Shown: positions 16,643 through 26,214, numbered from the stretch's first letter. The stretch is DNA of 64,000 nucleotides from Vibrionales bacterium SWAT-3 (GCA_000169995.1 AAZW01000017.1:1-64000); one strand, 5' to 3'. A program made the numbers and translations. The notes: generated by a model from the letters alone, not told the origin.

Positions 16643-18760
16643 TTAGTATTTTACCTGTAAAGTCGCCATGTAGTTGCGGCCTTCGCCAACAACAACGTTG
16701 CTCGTGCTGCCACCTTCAAGGTAGTCAGTATCAAACAGGTTCTCTACATTAAAGCGAGCAACGAAATCTAGGTTTTCGTCATACTTCATTGTATGTGCGA
16801 TACCCATATCTACACGAGTGTAAGCATCTTTTTTGAAAGTGTTTGAATCTTCAGTGTAACGCTCACCTACGTGGTAAACACCAAGGTTTACGTCAGTACC
16901 ATTATTGAACGAGTAAGTAGACCAAATGCTCGCAGTAAACTCTGGTACATCAGCAGGTGTTTTGCCTTCAAGAGCTGGGTCATTCTGGTACTCAGCATCT
17001 AGGAACATTGTAGATGCACTTACAGAGAATGCTTCCGTCACGTAGCCAGTTGCAGCCAATTCAACACCAGTGTGAACTTGTTCACCAACTTGAGTTGTAC
17101 GTGTTTCTTTGCCGTTATTACTTGCTGGGTCTAGATCTTCAGTCACTTGCATGTTCGATTGAGTGATCTGGAACAATGCTCCTGATACAAACAAACGTTC
17201 ATCAAACAGTTCCCACTTAGAACCTAGCTCGTAAAGTGTACCTTTCTTAGCATCTTGAGACTGACCAAAGTTCACGTCATCTTGATCTGTGATTTCACCA
17301 ACAGGTTCGAAACTTTCAGAGTAAACTGCGTAAATTGAACCATTTGAAGCCGGAGAGTAAATTACACCAAACTTTGGAAGAATGTTGTTGTAGCTCTCTT
17401 CTTGATTAGAACTGCTCGTCGTTTTGTCGTATGCAAAACGAACGCCACCAAGAACTTGCCACTGGTCGTTAAGTGTTACTAAGTCTTGAACATATAGACC
17501 GTAGTGTTGGCTTTCAGAGTGAGATACTTCATTGTCGTTCTTGTAGCTAACGTTAGAAGGCATATCAAAACCATTACCACATGCAGCTTCTGCTTCTGCT
17601 TCAGTTGCATTTACACATGTGTAGCCAGAGTCGTATAAACGCTCGTAGTCGTAATGAAGGCCATTAACACCAACAAGTAGGCGGTGGTTTACACCTAGTG
17701 CATCGAAATCACCAGTAAAATCTACGTAAGCCGTGTCAAACGTCCACTCGTCGTGACGATCTGATACTTTGTAACCGTAACCGCCGTTTTTATCGCTGTA
17801 TACAGTATTGTTCGATTCTGTACGCTGACGCTCGTAGAACTGACGGCTAATACCTGTTTTAACAGACCAAGTTTCGTTTAAGTTAGCAGTTACCGAAGCG
17901 CCGTAGTTAGCAACGTCGTTATCTGTTTGAGCGAAACGTTGATCATTAACCGTGTTAGGGTCGATAGCCTTGCCTGTAGAAGTGTCTATTTTAGAACCAT
18001 TGTCTAAATCGCCCTCTTCGATTGTGCGGTCGTAATGAACTGACAACATGATGTCTTCGTTAATATCGTAATCAACAAATAGACCACCAACAAAACGGTC
18101 GGTTTCTACATCTGTGCCATCAAAACGTGTGCGGTAAGAGTCTTGGTTTTCTTGTGAAACAATAAGACGAGCACGTAAAGTTTGGTCATCGTTTAGTGAA
18201 CCACTTACATCAGCGGTAGTACGCGTGTAGCTATCAGAACCGATATCTTGGCTTACGTTTACTTGAGTCTCGTATGTAGGCTTCTTAGAAACCATGTTAA
18301 CAAGACCACCTGGTGCTGATTTACCGTAAAGTAGACCTGCTGGGCCTTTAAGTACCTCAACACGCTCTAATAGCTCTACTGGTTGACGGTAATGAGACCA
18401 ATGTTGAACACCGTCACGTAAGTAACCAGAGCTACTGTCTAAATCAAAACCGCGAAGAGTGAAACGCTCACGGTTCGTTGATTTTGAACCCGCACCTACA
18501 GAAGCGTCGTTCTTAAGAACTTCACCTAGTGTGCTAGCACGCTGTTCATCGATGATCTGCTCATCGATTACTGAAACTTGTCCCGGAGTCTCTAATTGAG
18601 TCGCCTCCATGCGCATTGCTGTTGTGTTCGTGTCGGCTTTGTAACCGTAGTCACGACCTTCAACAACCATGTGCTCGTCTGTTTTTACTGTTTCTGCCAA
18701 TACTGCTGGTGAAGCTAATACTGCGCCGATCACTAAAGCCAATGGGCTCTTTGAAAACAT
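16643..18760 (-). CDS. TonB-dependent siderophore receptor
   Basis: This 705-residue outer-membrane receptor has a signal peptide (VLA-ET, residue 22), a TonB box (DEHMVVEG, about 27-34), a plug domain with the RVEVLKGPAGLLYGKSAPGG motif (about 131-150) and a beta-barrel ending in aromatic-terminated AT LQVKY. The plug pattern and length fit the siderophore-receptor subgroup (FhuA/FhuE/FpvA-like, hydroxamate or mixed ligands); the exact siderophore cannot be told. AAAGGAC precedes the ATG. A Fur-like site is about 110 bases upstream, and its energy source is encoded immediately downstream. Confidence 0.92.
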   Translation of the reverse strand: MFSKSPLALVIGAVLASPAVLAETVKTDEHMVVEGRDYGYKADTNTTAMRMEATQLETPGQVSVIDEQIIDEQRASTLGEVLKNDASVGAGSKSTNRERFTLRGFDLDSSSGYLRDGVQHWSHYRQPVELLERVEVLKGPAGLLYGKSAPGGLVNMVSKKPTYETQVNVSQDIGSDSYTRTTADVSGSLNDDQTLRARLIVSQENQDSYRTRFDGTDVETDRFVGGLFVDYDINEDIMLSVHYDRTIEEGDLDNGSKIDTSTGKAIDPNTVNDQRFAQTDNDVANYGASVTANLNETWSVKTGISRQFYERQRTESNNTVYSDKNGGYGYKVSDRHDEWTFDTAYVDFTGDFDALGVNHRLLVGVNGLHYDYERLYDSGYTCVNATEAEAEAACGNGFDMPSNVSYKNDNEVSHSESQHYGLYVQDLVTLNDQWQVLGGVRFAYDKTTSSSNQEESYNNILPKFGVIYSPASNGSIYAVYSESFEPVGEITDQDDVNFGQSQDAKKGTLYELGSKWELFDERLFVSGALFQITQSNMQVTEDLDPASNNGKETRTTQVGEQVHTGVELAATGYVTEAFSVSASTMFLDAEYQNDPALEGKTPADVPEFTASIWSTYSFNNGTDVNLGVYHVGERYTEDSNTFKKDAYTRVDMGIAHTMKYDENLDFVARFNVENLFDTDYLEGGSTSNVVVGEGRNYMATLQVKY

Positions 18761-18867
18761 GTCCTTTACTCCGCTTTTATTCTTTTAGACGAACACTTTG
18801 TTATTTATTCGATGTGTTCGCTGAACCGTTGCCGGTACCACTGAATTATTTCGGGAGTGAATATAAG

Positions 18868-18882
18868 TGATAACTATTACCA
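18868..18882 (-). promoter_or_regulatory. Fur-like box before the siderophore receptor
   Basis: TGATAAC-T-ATTACCA fits the 7-1-7 Fur pattern at 12 of 14 positions and lies 108 bases upstream of the receptor ATG. Confidence 0.65.
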
Positions 18883-19194
18883 TTTGCATTAAATTTACAT
18901 TCTTTGCATTCGTAAAGTTTTGTAAAGGTCTTAGTAAGCGTTATTCATTAGATGTAACAGAACCTGATTCAATACAGATACTTAGAAGTGTTTTTGTTCG
19001 GCCCCCTGCCACCACCGTTAAAAACTTTGAAACAGCGTTATTTACTCACTCAATCTAACCATCAAAAAACGATAAAAATTTTATCTTCTCTTATTTACTA
19101 GCTTTGATTTCGTGTTTTTATGTATAAAAGCCTCGATAAATGTTAATGATCAGTGAATTATTTTATTTAAATTTGTTTAATTTACACAATTATC
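18883..19194. other. Intergenic region, no gene seen
   Basis: AT-rich stretch between divergent promoters. A 63-codon open frame at 18867-19058 has no ribosome site and an unlikely composition. I see no RNA gene. Confidence 0.5.
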
Positions 19195-19210
19195 AGTGAT
19201 TTTGATCACA
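19195..19210 (+). promoter_or_regulatory. CRP-type site before the dicarboxylate symporter
   Basis: AGTGA-TTTTGA-TCACA fits the CRP consensus TGTGA-N6-TCACA at nine of ten positions. It is 109 bases upstream of the symporter ATG, consistent with catabolite control of an organic-acid or amino-acid carrier. Confidence 0.7.
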
Positions 19211-19318
19211 TCTATAATTCCAAACTCATTTTTTGTTTTTCGATTTGATTATCCGACTGCTAATCTCCTGCTCACTTTGAAAAGGTATCAAAGTTATAAA
19301 TAATAAGGAGTGTTCTAA

Positions 19319-20623
19319 ATGAATACCAAAAAACCTATGTCTCTGACTGGCCGAGTAATTCTTGGTATGGTCGTAGGTATATTAACGGGATTTGCCATTC
19401 AATCCCTTTTTGCAGAAAGTGGATTTGTTAACAACTACATCGTTAACGGACTCTTTGAAGTAGGCGGACAAATTTTTGTCGCCAGTTTAAAAATGCTTGT
19501 TGTCCCTCTAGTCTTCGTTTCACTAGTGTGCGGTACAAGTTCTCTAAAAGACTTATCAACTCTTGGCCGTATGGGTGGCAAAACGCTTGCACTTTATATC
19601 GGTACTACAGCCGTTGCTATCACTCTAGCATTGACGATCGGTAACCTGTTCCAACCTGGTGCTGGTGCGGATCTGACTGCTGCGAGCTCTTTTAAATCAG
19701 CGGATGCCCCTTCTCTTGGTCAAGTAATCATCGATATGTTCCCAACCAACCCTATTCAGGCGATGGCTGAGGGCAAAACACTACAAGTAATCGTGTTTGC
19801 TGTGTTATTCGGTATCGCAATTAGTGCTGCTGGTAAACCGGGTGAGCGCATTGCTGCTGTATTTGCAGACTTAAACGAAGTTATCATGAAGCTAGTTGCT
19901 CTACTGATGAACCTTGCTCCTTACGGCGTGTTCTTCTTGATGGCGAAACTGTTCTCAGGTTTAGGCTTGGGGGCAATTTGGAACCTAGCAGAATACTTCT
20001 TAGTGCTTGCAGGTACACTACTACTACACGGATTGGTGACTTACAGCGCGATGCTTAAAGGCTTCACTGGCCTTAGCCCTATTACGTTCCTACGCAAGAT
20101 GGAAGATGCAATCATGTTTGCATTCTCAACAGCATCTTCGAATGCAACGATTCCTGTAACAATGGAAACGGCTAAGAACCGTATGGGTGTAGATAACAAA
20201 GTCGCTTCATTCACTGTACCACTAGGTGCGACAGTGAACATGGACGGCACTGCAATCATGCAAGGTGTTGCGACAGCGTTTATCGCACAAGCATACAACA
20301 TCGACCTTACTATGGGCGATTACCTAATGGTTATCCTAACAGCGACACTGGCGTCTGTCGGTACTGCAGGTGTTCCTGGTGTTGGTCTGGTTATGTTAGC
20401 GATGGTATTGAACCAAGTTGGCCTGCCACTAGAAGGTATCGCTCTAATCATGGGTGTTGACCGTCTTCTAGACATGATCCGTACTGCTGTAAACATCACA
20501 GGTGATAGTGCCGTATCTATCATCGTTGCGAAGTCTGAAGGCGCTCTTGATGAGTCTCGCTTCAACGACCCTGCAGCAGGTGAGAAAGAAGAAGAAGTTA
20601 AGCTATCACGCCAAGAAGCGTAG
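19319..20623 (+). CDS. Dicarboxylate/amino acid:cation symporter (DAACS family)
   Basis: The 434-residue inner-membrane carrier belongs to the glutamate/dicarboxylate symporter family. The hallmarks are present: the serine-rich hairpin AFSTASSNATIPVTMETA (about 272-289), the NMDGTAIMQG motif (about 311-320) and the GVPGVGLVML stretch with the TAVNITGDS motif near the end. These take up C4-dicarboxylates, glutamate or aspartate with Na+ or H+. AAGGAG lies before the ATG and a CRP site upstream; a strong terminator follows, so it is a single-gene unit. Which substrate it prefers is not decidable here. Confidence 0.93.
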   Translation: MNTKKPMSLTGRVILGMVVGILTGFAIQSLFAESGFVNNYIVNGLFEVGGQIFVASLKMLVVPLVFVSLVCGTSSLKDLSTLGRMGGKTLALYIGTTAVAITLALTIGNLFQPGAGADLTAASSFKSADAPSLGQVIIDMFPTNPIQAMAEGKTLQVIVFAVLFGIAISAAGKPGERIAAVFADLNEVIMKLVALLMNLAPYGVFFLMAKLFSGLGLGAIWNLAEYFLVLAGTLLLHGLVTYSAMLKGFTGLSPITFLRKMEDAIMFAFSTASSNATIPVTMETAKNRMGVDNKVASFTVPLGATVNMDGTAIMQGVATAFIAQAYNIDLTMGDYLMVILTATLASVGTAGVPGVGLVMLAMVLNQVGLPLEGIALIMGVDRLLDMIRTAVNITGDSAVSIIVAKSEGALDESRFNDPAAGEKEEEVKLSRQEA

Positions 20624-20685
20624 TCTAGCGTCCCTGCTTCAAGCTAAAACGTAATTAATGGCTACGCTTTAGCTATATGAACACA

Positions 20686-20719
20686 AAAAAACGCCACAGC
20701 ATTTGCTGTGGCGTTTTTT
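20686..20719. terminator. Bidirectional terminator
   Basis: A 15-base perfect stem (arms 20686-20700 and 20705-20719, loop ATTT) lies between the symporter and the convergent histidine kinase gene. Confidence 0.93.
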
Positions 20720-20777
20720 ATGGATTTTAAGAAGTACCAAATAAAGACTCCCGCGGAATATAACCGGAGCAGCTAGG

Positions 20778-22172
20778 TTAATTAGCGGACTCACTAATTG
20801 GGAACATTAGGTTCACTCTGAGTCCCCCACTTTCTCTATTCTCCGCCGTCACATGGCCATTCATCACAGCCATTGCCTCTTTAACGATGGCCAGGCCCAG
20901 ACCGTAGCCACCAGACTGCTTGTCTCTTGCAGATTCAATACGAGTAAACGGATCAAAAATACCTGCAATTTTGTTATCAGGGATACCTTCTCCATCATCC
21001 TCTACAGAAATGACACTGTAACGTTTATCGATTGTCATTTCATACGTCGTAACCGAAATATGAGCATGCTCACCTGCATACTTAATCGCATTGCCAACCA
21101 AATTCCCGATTACTCTTAAAAGTAACCGCTCATCAATGTTCGCCATCGAGGTCGGAGTCTCTAAATCACCAACCAGCGTTTGATTAGGTTTTAAATCATT
21201 TTGCATTTGCGCGATAAGCATCGAACAGTATTGCTCTAGCTGCATCAAGCTAAGCTTGGAATCGTAGCGAGAGGTTTCTAAGCTACTAAACTCGAGGATC
21301 TCGCCCACTAGCTTGTTCATCTCTTCTGTTTCATTTTCCATACGGTCAAGCAAACCAGCGCTCTTATCATCGACCTTGTTACGCAATAAGTGCAGAGCGA
21401 GGTTTTGCCTTGCTAAAGGGGTTCTCAGCTCATGAGAGACATCTCGTATCAAGCGGCGTTGCTTCTCTGCCAGTGATTTAATTTCAAACGTCATATGATC
21501 AAAATCCACCGCGAGTTCATTGAACTCTCTGGTGTTTGATTTCAATTCAGAGACGACTTGCACTGAGAAGTCACCTTCCGCTAAACGTCGACTCGCCTCT
21601 CTCAAACGATCCAAAGGTTGTTGAAGTCTCCGAGCCATAATTAAAGAGAACAAAGACAGGATGATGAAAGCGATGAATACCTTCATCAATGACGAATACA
21701 AGCCAAACGAATTTGCGGGGTGGAATCGGTGCGGTAATTGGATAACTAAGCTATTACCGTTTTCTAAAGGCAAACCAAAGATAGGTCGATTCACAACAGC
21801 ATCCAATTGATGATCCAATGTTCTTAAGAAACGTAACTTGAACTCAAAGTGAGGGTGCATATGTCTATGCGTAAGCGGGTGATTATCTTTGTCTAAAACA
21901 AACAAATAATACTGCTGAGCGTTGGCCCAGTCAGCCAATTCATCCATATCACCATCTTCGATTAACACATTGGCTTGATACGCAAGGTCTAACATTTCTT
22001 GCTTAACAGAATCAGGCACCTTTAGCAGTGCCTTCATCAACGCCTTTTCTGCAACCGCTTGAAATATAAAGATACTGACAAGGATGATCGTCAAATATGA
22101 GAAAAGTTGGAACGTTAAACCATCTTTTCGCTTAGCGATAAAATCCGGGCAGCGTATCAGCTTGGCACTCAT
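20778..22172 (-). CDS. Sensor histidine kinase
   Basis: The 464-residue kinase has two membrane helices (about 22-42 and 160-180) enclosing a periplasmic sensor, a HAMP domain (about 180-235), the phosphoacceptor H247 in DVSHELRTPLAR, and an ATPase domain with N-box NLVGNAIKYA, G1 DDGEGIPD and G2 GGYGLGLAIVKE. The arrangement resembles CpxA/RstB-type kinases. The periplasmic part is histidine-rich around THRHMHPHFEF (101-111), which could sense metal or pH; that is speculation. It overlaps the response regulator gene by 4 bases. Confidence 0.92.
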   Translation of the reverse strand: MSAKLIRCPDFIAKRKDGLTFQLFSYLTIILVSIFIFQAVAEKALMKALLKVPDSVKQEMLDLAYQANVLIEDGDMDELADWANAQQYYLFVLDKDNHPLTHRHMHPHFEFKLRFLRTLDHQLDAVVNRPIFGLPLENGNSLVIQLPHRFHPANSFGLYSSLMKVFIAFIILSLFSLIMARRLQQPLDRLREASRRLAEGDFSVQVVSELKSNTREFNELAVDFDHMTFEIKSLAEKQRRLIRDVSHELRTPLARQNLALHLLRNKVDDKSAGLLDRMENETEEMNKLVGEILEFSSLETSRYDSKLSLMQLEQYCSMLIAQMQNDLKPNQTLVGDLETPTSMANIDERLLLRVIGNLVGNAIKYAGEHAHISVTTYEMTIDKRYSVISVEDDGEGIPDNKIAGIFDPFTRIESARDKQSGGYGLGLAIVKEAMAVMNGHVTAENRESGGLRVNLMFPISESAN

Positions 22173-22837
22173 GCTCCAACCGACTCTAGATAGCTATATC
22201 CTTTACCACGAACCGTTTTAATATGCTGTTTAGACAAGCCTGCCTGTACTAACTTACGGCGGATATTGCTGATGTGCATGTCTAGGTTGCGATCAAAGGG
22301 ACAAAGCTCTTTCTTTAAGACATGTATCTGTAAGTCAGACTTAGATACAACAATGCCGTCATTCTTAATCAAGTAATCAAGCAGATCTTTTTCTGTACCC
22401 GTCAGAGGTAAACGAGAAATCTGTTCACACAAACCGTGGTTGGATGAAGCTAGAGACTGCCTCTGACGCTCAAATCCTACTCGACGTAAGATAACTTTAA
22501 TACGAGTGAGCAGCTCAGGAACATTGAAAGGTTTAGCGATGTATTGATCGGCACCCGCTTGATAGCCATCAAGCATCGATGCATCGTCATTAAGTGCAGT
22601 TAGCATCAAGATAGGAGTAGCAAAACGCTGACAGATGCGCCTTGCGACTTGAATACCGCTGAGGTTAGGCAGCATCACATCAAGCAATACTAAATCAACA
22701 GGATTGGATTGGATAAACTCTAGTGCAGCCTCGCCACAATGAACGGTATCAACGTGATACCCCTCATTCTCTAGAACTTCACCCAATAATTCACACAACT
22801 GAATATCATCATCAACAACTAAAACGCGCGACATCAT
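22169..22837 (-). CDS. OmpR-family response regulator
   Basis: The 222-residue regulator has a receiver domain with acidic pair DDD (9-11), phosphoacceptor D53 and K102, then a winged-helix DNA-binding domain (about 130-220; DMHISNIRRKL and VRGKGYSYL). It is the first gene of a two-gene operon with the kinase. Targets are unknown; the symporter and TonB-dependent receptor next door are candidates by position only. Confidence 0.93.
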   Translation of the reverse strand: MMSRVLVVDDDIQLCELLGEVLENEGYHVDTVHCGEAALEFIQSNPVDLVLLDVMLPNLSGIQVARRICQRFATPILMLTALNDDASMLDGYQAGADQYIAKPFNVPELLTRIKVILRRVGFERQRQSLASSNHGLCEQISRLPLTGTEKDLLDYLIKNDGIVVSKSDLQIHVLKKELCPFDRNLDMHISNIRRKLVQAGLSKQHIKTVRGKGYSYLESVGA

Positions 22838-22914
22838 ACAAACCGATAAATAATAATAGTTTGCATTTTAATTATCGTTATTATTGATTTCAATTATAAA
22901 ATGAGAGATTTACT

Positions 22915-23388
22915 CTATAGTAAGAAATCTTTTTCAATCGGAACGAACTTTGACGCAGAATCGATAAGATTTTGAGCAGTGAGCCCTGGTACACCGTAAA
23001 CTTCCACTTTTTTTCCAAAGCGCTGTTTAATTCTTTCCACAAGGATCTCAAAGTCCCCGTCTCCAGAGACTAGAACGATTGTATCCACATTCTCTGCTAG
23101 TTCGATGGCATCTAAGGCAATACCGACATCCCAGTCACCTTTCGCACTGCCATCACGACGCTGAATAAATGGCTTCAATTTCACATCAAAACCCACACCG
23201 CGCAGAATATGATGGAATTGACGCTGCTTAGGATCTTGACTAGAAATCGCATACGCATGAGCCGCAACAACATTTCGACCTTCTGTCGCTACATACCAAA
23301 ATTGGTTGTAATCAAAGTTAGAACGATATTTGTCTCGTGTTGTGTAGTAAACGTTTTGGACGTCGACCAAAATAGCTATGTTTTCCAT
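22915..23388 (-). CDS. NYN-domain protein (LabA/DUF88 type)
   Basis: The 157-residue protein is a single NYN (PIN-like) nuclease domain: ILVDVQNVYY with D9, GDWDVGIALDAIE (84-96) and LVSGDGDFEILVERI (106-120). These supply the acidic residues that bind metal in the family. Relatives act on RNA or serve as regulatory proteins; substrate unknown. It is transcribed alone. Confidence 0.88.
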   Translation of the reverse strand: MENIAILVDVQNVYYTTRDKYRSNFDYNQFWYVATEGRNVVAAHAYAISSQDPKQRQFHHILRGVGFDVKLKPFIQRRDGSAKGDWDVGIALDAIELAENVDTIVLVSGDGDFEILVERIKQRFGKKVEVYGVPGLTAQNLIDSASKFVPIEKDFLL

Positions 23389-23637
23389 TAATTCATACCT
23401 TTATATTTTCGGTATACCCTATTCTATTCAACCCTAAAATGCGAGTCGCTTTATCCAATAAAAATGAACCTGTTGGTTATGGTTAACGTAAATCTAAGCA
23501 TGTTTAACGTAATCCTAACTATGCTTAATGGATGTCTATCAAACTGGACGATCTTCTTTGATGTTGGTGACCACCACACAAGGGCTATCGATTAGAGATA
23601 CAAGTAAAGCTAACAGGCTACTTAAGGGAGGTTGGCT

Positions 23638-24177
23638 ATGCTACACCGACAAAAACACAAATCGCACGTAAGCTTCGACAACACCGCAATGGTCGCTTTA
23701 GCTTCTTCCAGTAGTTGGTTAACTTTGCTCAAACTAATAACTGTTAGCACCGTGTTGATTTTTAGCCTCTCCACTCATTCGGTGTTTGCTTATCCAGCCT
23801 ACTCCCATTCTCAACCACTGCCTCATCGCAGCGTCATTTACTTCGCACCAGAGGAAGACTCGGTGGTAAAAGAGTTTCTTAATGAAGTGCTGATCAATAA
23901 CTGCCAGCTAGACGAAAGAGATGTTGTCATCATGGTGATAGCAGAAAGCGGATACACCGTCCCGACTTGGCTTGAGGAAGAGTTTAACTTAGAAGCAGTA
24001 ACCAGCGTTTATGAGATCCCTAAAGGGTCACACACCGCGGTATTAATTGGTAAAGACGGAAAAGAGAAGCACAGATGGAATGGTAAGACGGACTGGCAGA
24101 AAATCACTAACATCATCGACGAGATGCCAATGCGACAACAAGAAATGCAGCGACAAAGTAGCCGCTGCAGTATCTAA
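23638..24177 (+). CDS. DUF4174 exported protein
   Basis: The ATG at 23638 is chosen because AGGGAGG ends about 7 bases before it; an in-frame TTG six bases earlier would sit on that site. The 179-residue protein has an N-terminal hydrophobic signal (about 30-51) and a thioredoxin-like DUF4174 domain (VIYFAPEEDS, then HTAVLIGKDGKEKHRW near 140-155). It lacks a CXXC pair, so a redox role is unlikely. Function is unknown. Confidence 0.8.
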   Translation: MLHRQKHKSHVSFDNTAMVALASSSSWLTLLKLITVSTVLIFSLSTHSVFAYPAYSHSQPLPHRSVIYFAPEEDSVVKEFLNEVLINNCQLDERDVVIMVIAESGYTVPTWLEEEFNLEAVTSVYEIPKGSHTAVLIGKDGKEKHRWNGKTDWQKITNIIDEMPMRQQEMQRQSSRCSI

Positions 24178-24207
24178 CTCAAAACAAATTGCTAGAGCGT
24201 GACTTGG

Positions 24208-24978
24208 TTACTTGTTAAACCAATCGAGTTTTTCATGAAGCTGAGCCACGCTTCCAACAACGATCAAAGCCGGGCTTTTCGCGACGCTCGCAAGGTTAGC
24301 TAAGTCATTCAATCCACCTCGATAGACCTTCTGTTCTTGGCGAGTACCGTTTTCAATGATTGCTACAGGCATGTCTGATCGCATACCATTATCAAGCAAA
24401 TTCTTCTGAATATTAGGGCTCTCTTTTAGACCCATGTAGAACACGATCGTGTGATTGTGTTGAGCAAGAGATTGCCAGTCGATATCTTCGCCATCTTTCT
24501 TTAAGTGGCCAGTAATAAACTGAACACTTTGAGCGTGGTCGCGATGCGTCAGTGGAATCCCCGCATAAGCCGTAGCACCAGCGGCTGCCGTAATACCAGG
24601 AATAACTTCAAATCTCACATCGTTCTCAGCCAGAGTTTCGCACTCTTCCCCGCCGCGTCCAAAGATAAACGAGTCACCACCTTTCAGGCGTACTACATGC
24701 TTATTCTCTTGGGCTTTAGTAACCAATAATTGGTTGATCTGATCTTGCGGTACACAGTGATGATCAAGCTTTTTGCCCACATATAGCATCTCTGCTTCTG
24801 GGTTTGCCATCGCCAGGATATCTTTTGATACCAAACGATCGTAAACCAGTACATCCGCTTGTTGGATGACGCGTGCTGCTTTTAAAGTTAACAGGTCTGG
24901 GTCACCAGGTCCTGCACCTACCAATGAAACAAATCCTTTGTTTACTTCTTTAACATTCGATGACGATACTTCTGACAT
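24208..24978 (-). CDS. cobA: Uroporphyrinogen-III C-methyltransferase (SUMT)
   Basis: The 256-residue enzyme transfers two methyl groups from SAM to uroporphyrinogen III, giving precorrin-2, the precursor of siroheme. Motifs seen: GAGPGDPDLLTLKA (17-30), the LVYDRLV stretch, RLKGGDSFIFGRGGEE (about 98-113), PGITAAAGATAYAGIPLTHR, and the terminal VVGSVAQLH. It is single-domain, unlike CysG. Siroheme is the cofactor of NirB, whose operon lies just upstream, so the location makes sense. It is separated from nirC by a terminator and has its own leader with an inverted repeat. Confidence 0.93.
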   Translation of the reverse strand: MSEVSSSNVKEVNKGFVSLVGAGPGDPDLLTLKAARVIQQADVLVYDRLVSKDILAMANPEAEMLYVGKKLDHHCVPQDQINQLLVTKAQENKHVVRLKGGDSFIFGRGGEECETLAENDVRFEVIPGITAAAGATAYAGIPLTHRDHAQSVQFITGHLKKDGEDIDWQSLAQHNHTIVFYMGLKESPNIQKNLLDNGMRSDMPVAIIENGTRQEQKVYRGGLNDLANLASVAKSPALIVVGSVAQLHEKLDWFNK

Positions 24979-25026
24979 GCTGTGCTCCGAAGGTTTGCTT
25001 GTTTTATCTCAAGCTTCAATCTATGT

Positions 25027-25056
25027 GATAAGTCACTGTATTCATGATGACTTATC
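25027..25056 (-). promoter_or_regulatory. Inverted repeat in the cobA leader
   Basis: GATAAGTCA and TGACTTATC (perfect 9-base arms, 12-base spacer) lie 49 bases upstream of the cobA start. The symmetry suggests a dimeric regulator site or an mRNA hairpin; I cannot name the factor. Confidence 0.5.
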
Positions 25057-25210
25057 CAAATCCTTAACCCTTAGACTATCAGGTGTTGATATAAATATTC
25101 CGTTTAAATACTAACGAAGATAGAAGTAATTATAACAAAACGATCTATTGCAGGTATTTGATACTAATACTCATCAACACCTTGATGATGCTTAAGGCAT
25201 TCGAACTAAA

Positions 25211-25238
25211 AAAGCCCCAAACATTTCGTTGGGGCTTT
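25211..25238 (-). terminator. Terminator after nirC
   Basis: Stem AAAGCCCCAA / TTGGGGCTTT with an 8-base loop, followed by six T on the leftward strand, 38 bases after the nirC stop. Confidence 0.9.
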
Positions 25239-25275
25239 CAATCTCATACTAAATTACGTTTCACCGTATTCAGAA

Positions 25276-26091
25276 TTACTTAGCGCCTAGAGAAGGAGCT
25301 GTTTTAGCGTGAGTTAGGTATAGAGGAACACACGTCATTAGTAGACCACCAACGATGTTACCTAGGATTGTTGGGATAAGGTTGAAGTTCAACCATGTTG
25401 CGATACCGAAGTCAGCGCCAAGAATCATACCCAGTGGGAATAGGAACATGTTTACTACTGTGTGCTCAAATACTAGTGCGAAGAAGATGAAGATTGGGAA
25501 CCACATCATTGCTACACGGCCAGACACAGTACGCGCTGTCATGTTACCAATCACACCTAGACATACCATTAGGTTACAGAAGATACCGCGTACGAAACAC
25601 GTGATCCATCCGTCAATGCCCATGTTTTCAAAACCTAAGCTACGACCTGTAGAAACAGCAATGAATTTTTGAGCAACAGCGTTTGGTTCTAGAGAGAAGT
25701 TACCTGTTAATGAAACAGCCACTAGGAAAGCAACAATCAAAGAACCAATAAGGTTACCAAGACCAACAATACCCCAACAACGTAGGATACGACCCCAAGT
25801 GATGCCTGGGCGGTTGTCGAATTTAGCTAAAGGAGCAAGGCCGAAAACGCCAGTTACTAGGTCGTAACCCATAACACTTAGAATAACGAAACCAACTGGG
25901 AACACTAGTGCGCCAACAAGGCCAATGCCGGTTTGTACCATTGCTGTAATAGCAACAACAACCGCGAGAGAAAGGATGATGCCAGCCATAGTGCTTCGAA
26001 TCAGAAGATCGCGAGTACTTGTTTTCGTTTTCGCTTCACCCACATCGATCATCGTTTGAACGAATTCAGCTGGTTTGTAATCAGGAGACAT
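25276..26091 (-). CDS. nirC: Formate/nitrite transporter family channel (NirC/FocA type)
   Basis: The 271-residue protein has six membrane segments and the family patterns LGNLIGSLIVAFLVA and GLGNL, NMFLFPLGMILGAD and the FEHTVVNM histidine near 215. It lies downstream of nirBD, so nitrite import is the probable function; FocA-like formate transport remains possible. A gap of about 120 bases with a hairpin separates it from nirD. Confidence 0.88.
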   Translation of the reverse strand: MSPDYKPAEFVQTMIDVGEAKTKTSTRDLLIRSTMAGIILSLAVVVAITAMVQTGIGLVGALVFPVGFVILSVMGYDLVTGVFGLAPLAKFDNRPGITWGRILRCWGIVGLGNLIGSLIVAFLVAVSLTGNFSLEPNAVAQKFIAVSTGRSLGFENMGIDGWITCFVRGIFCNLMVCLGVIGNMTARTVSGRVAMMWFPIFIFFALVFEHTVVNMFLFPLGMILGADFGIATWLNFNLIPTILGNIVGGLLMTCVPLYLTHAKTAPSLGAK

Positions 26092-26144
26092 AATGTTGTC
26101 CTTAAAAAAGTAAAATTAAAAGTTAAAATTGGATAGGAAAAGGC

Positions 26145-26180
26145 TCTAGTTGCCGAGTTAAGGCAATATCGAGAACTAGA
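26145..26180 (-). other. Nested hairpin between nirD and nirC
   Basis: Outer arms TCTAGTT (26145-26151) and AACTAGA (26174-26180) enclose an inner stem TTGCC/GGCAA. No U-run follows, so processing or partial attenuation is more likely than full termination. Confidence 0.4.
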
Positions 26181-26214
26181 ACCCTTGAACTATCAAATCT
26201 TACTCATCCAAAGA

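Noticed and set aside
18867..19058. 63-codon rightward open frame in the receptor-symporter gap
   Set aside because: No ribosome site, overlaps the Fur-like box and has an improbable composition.
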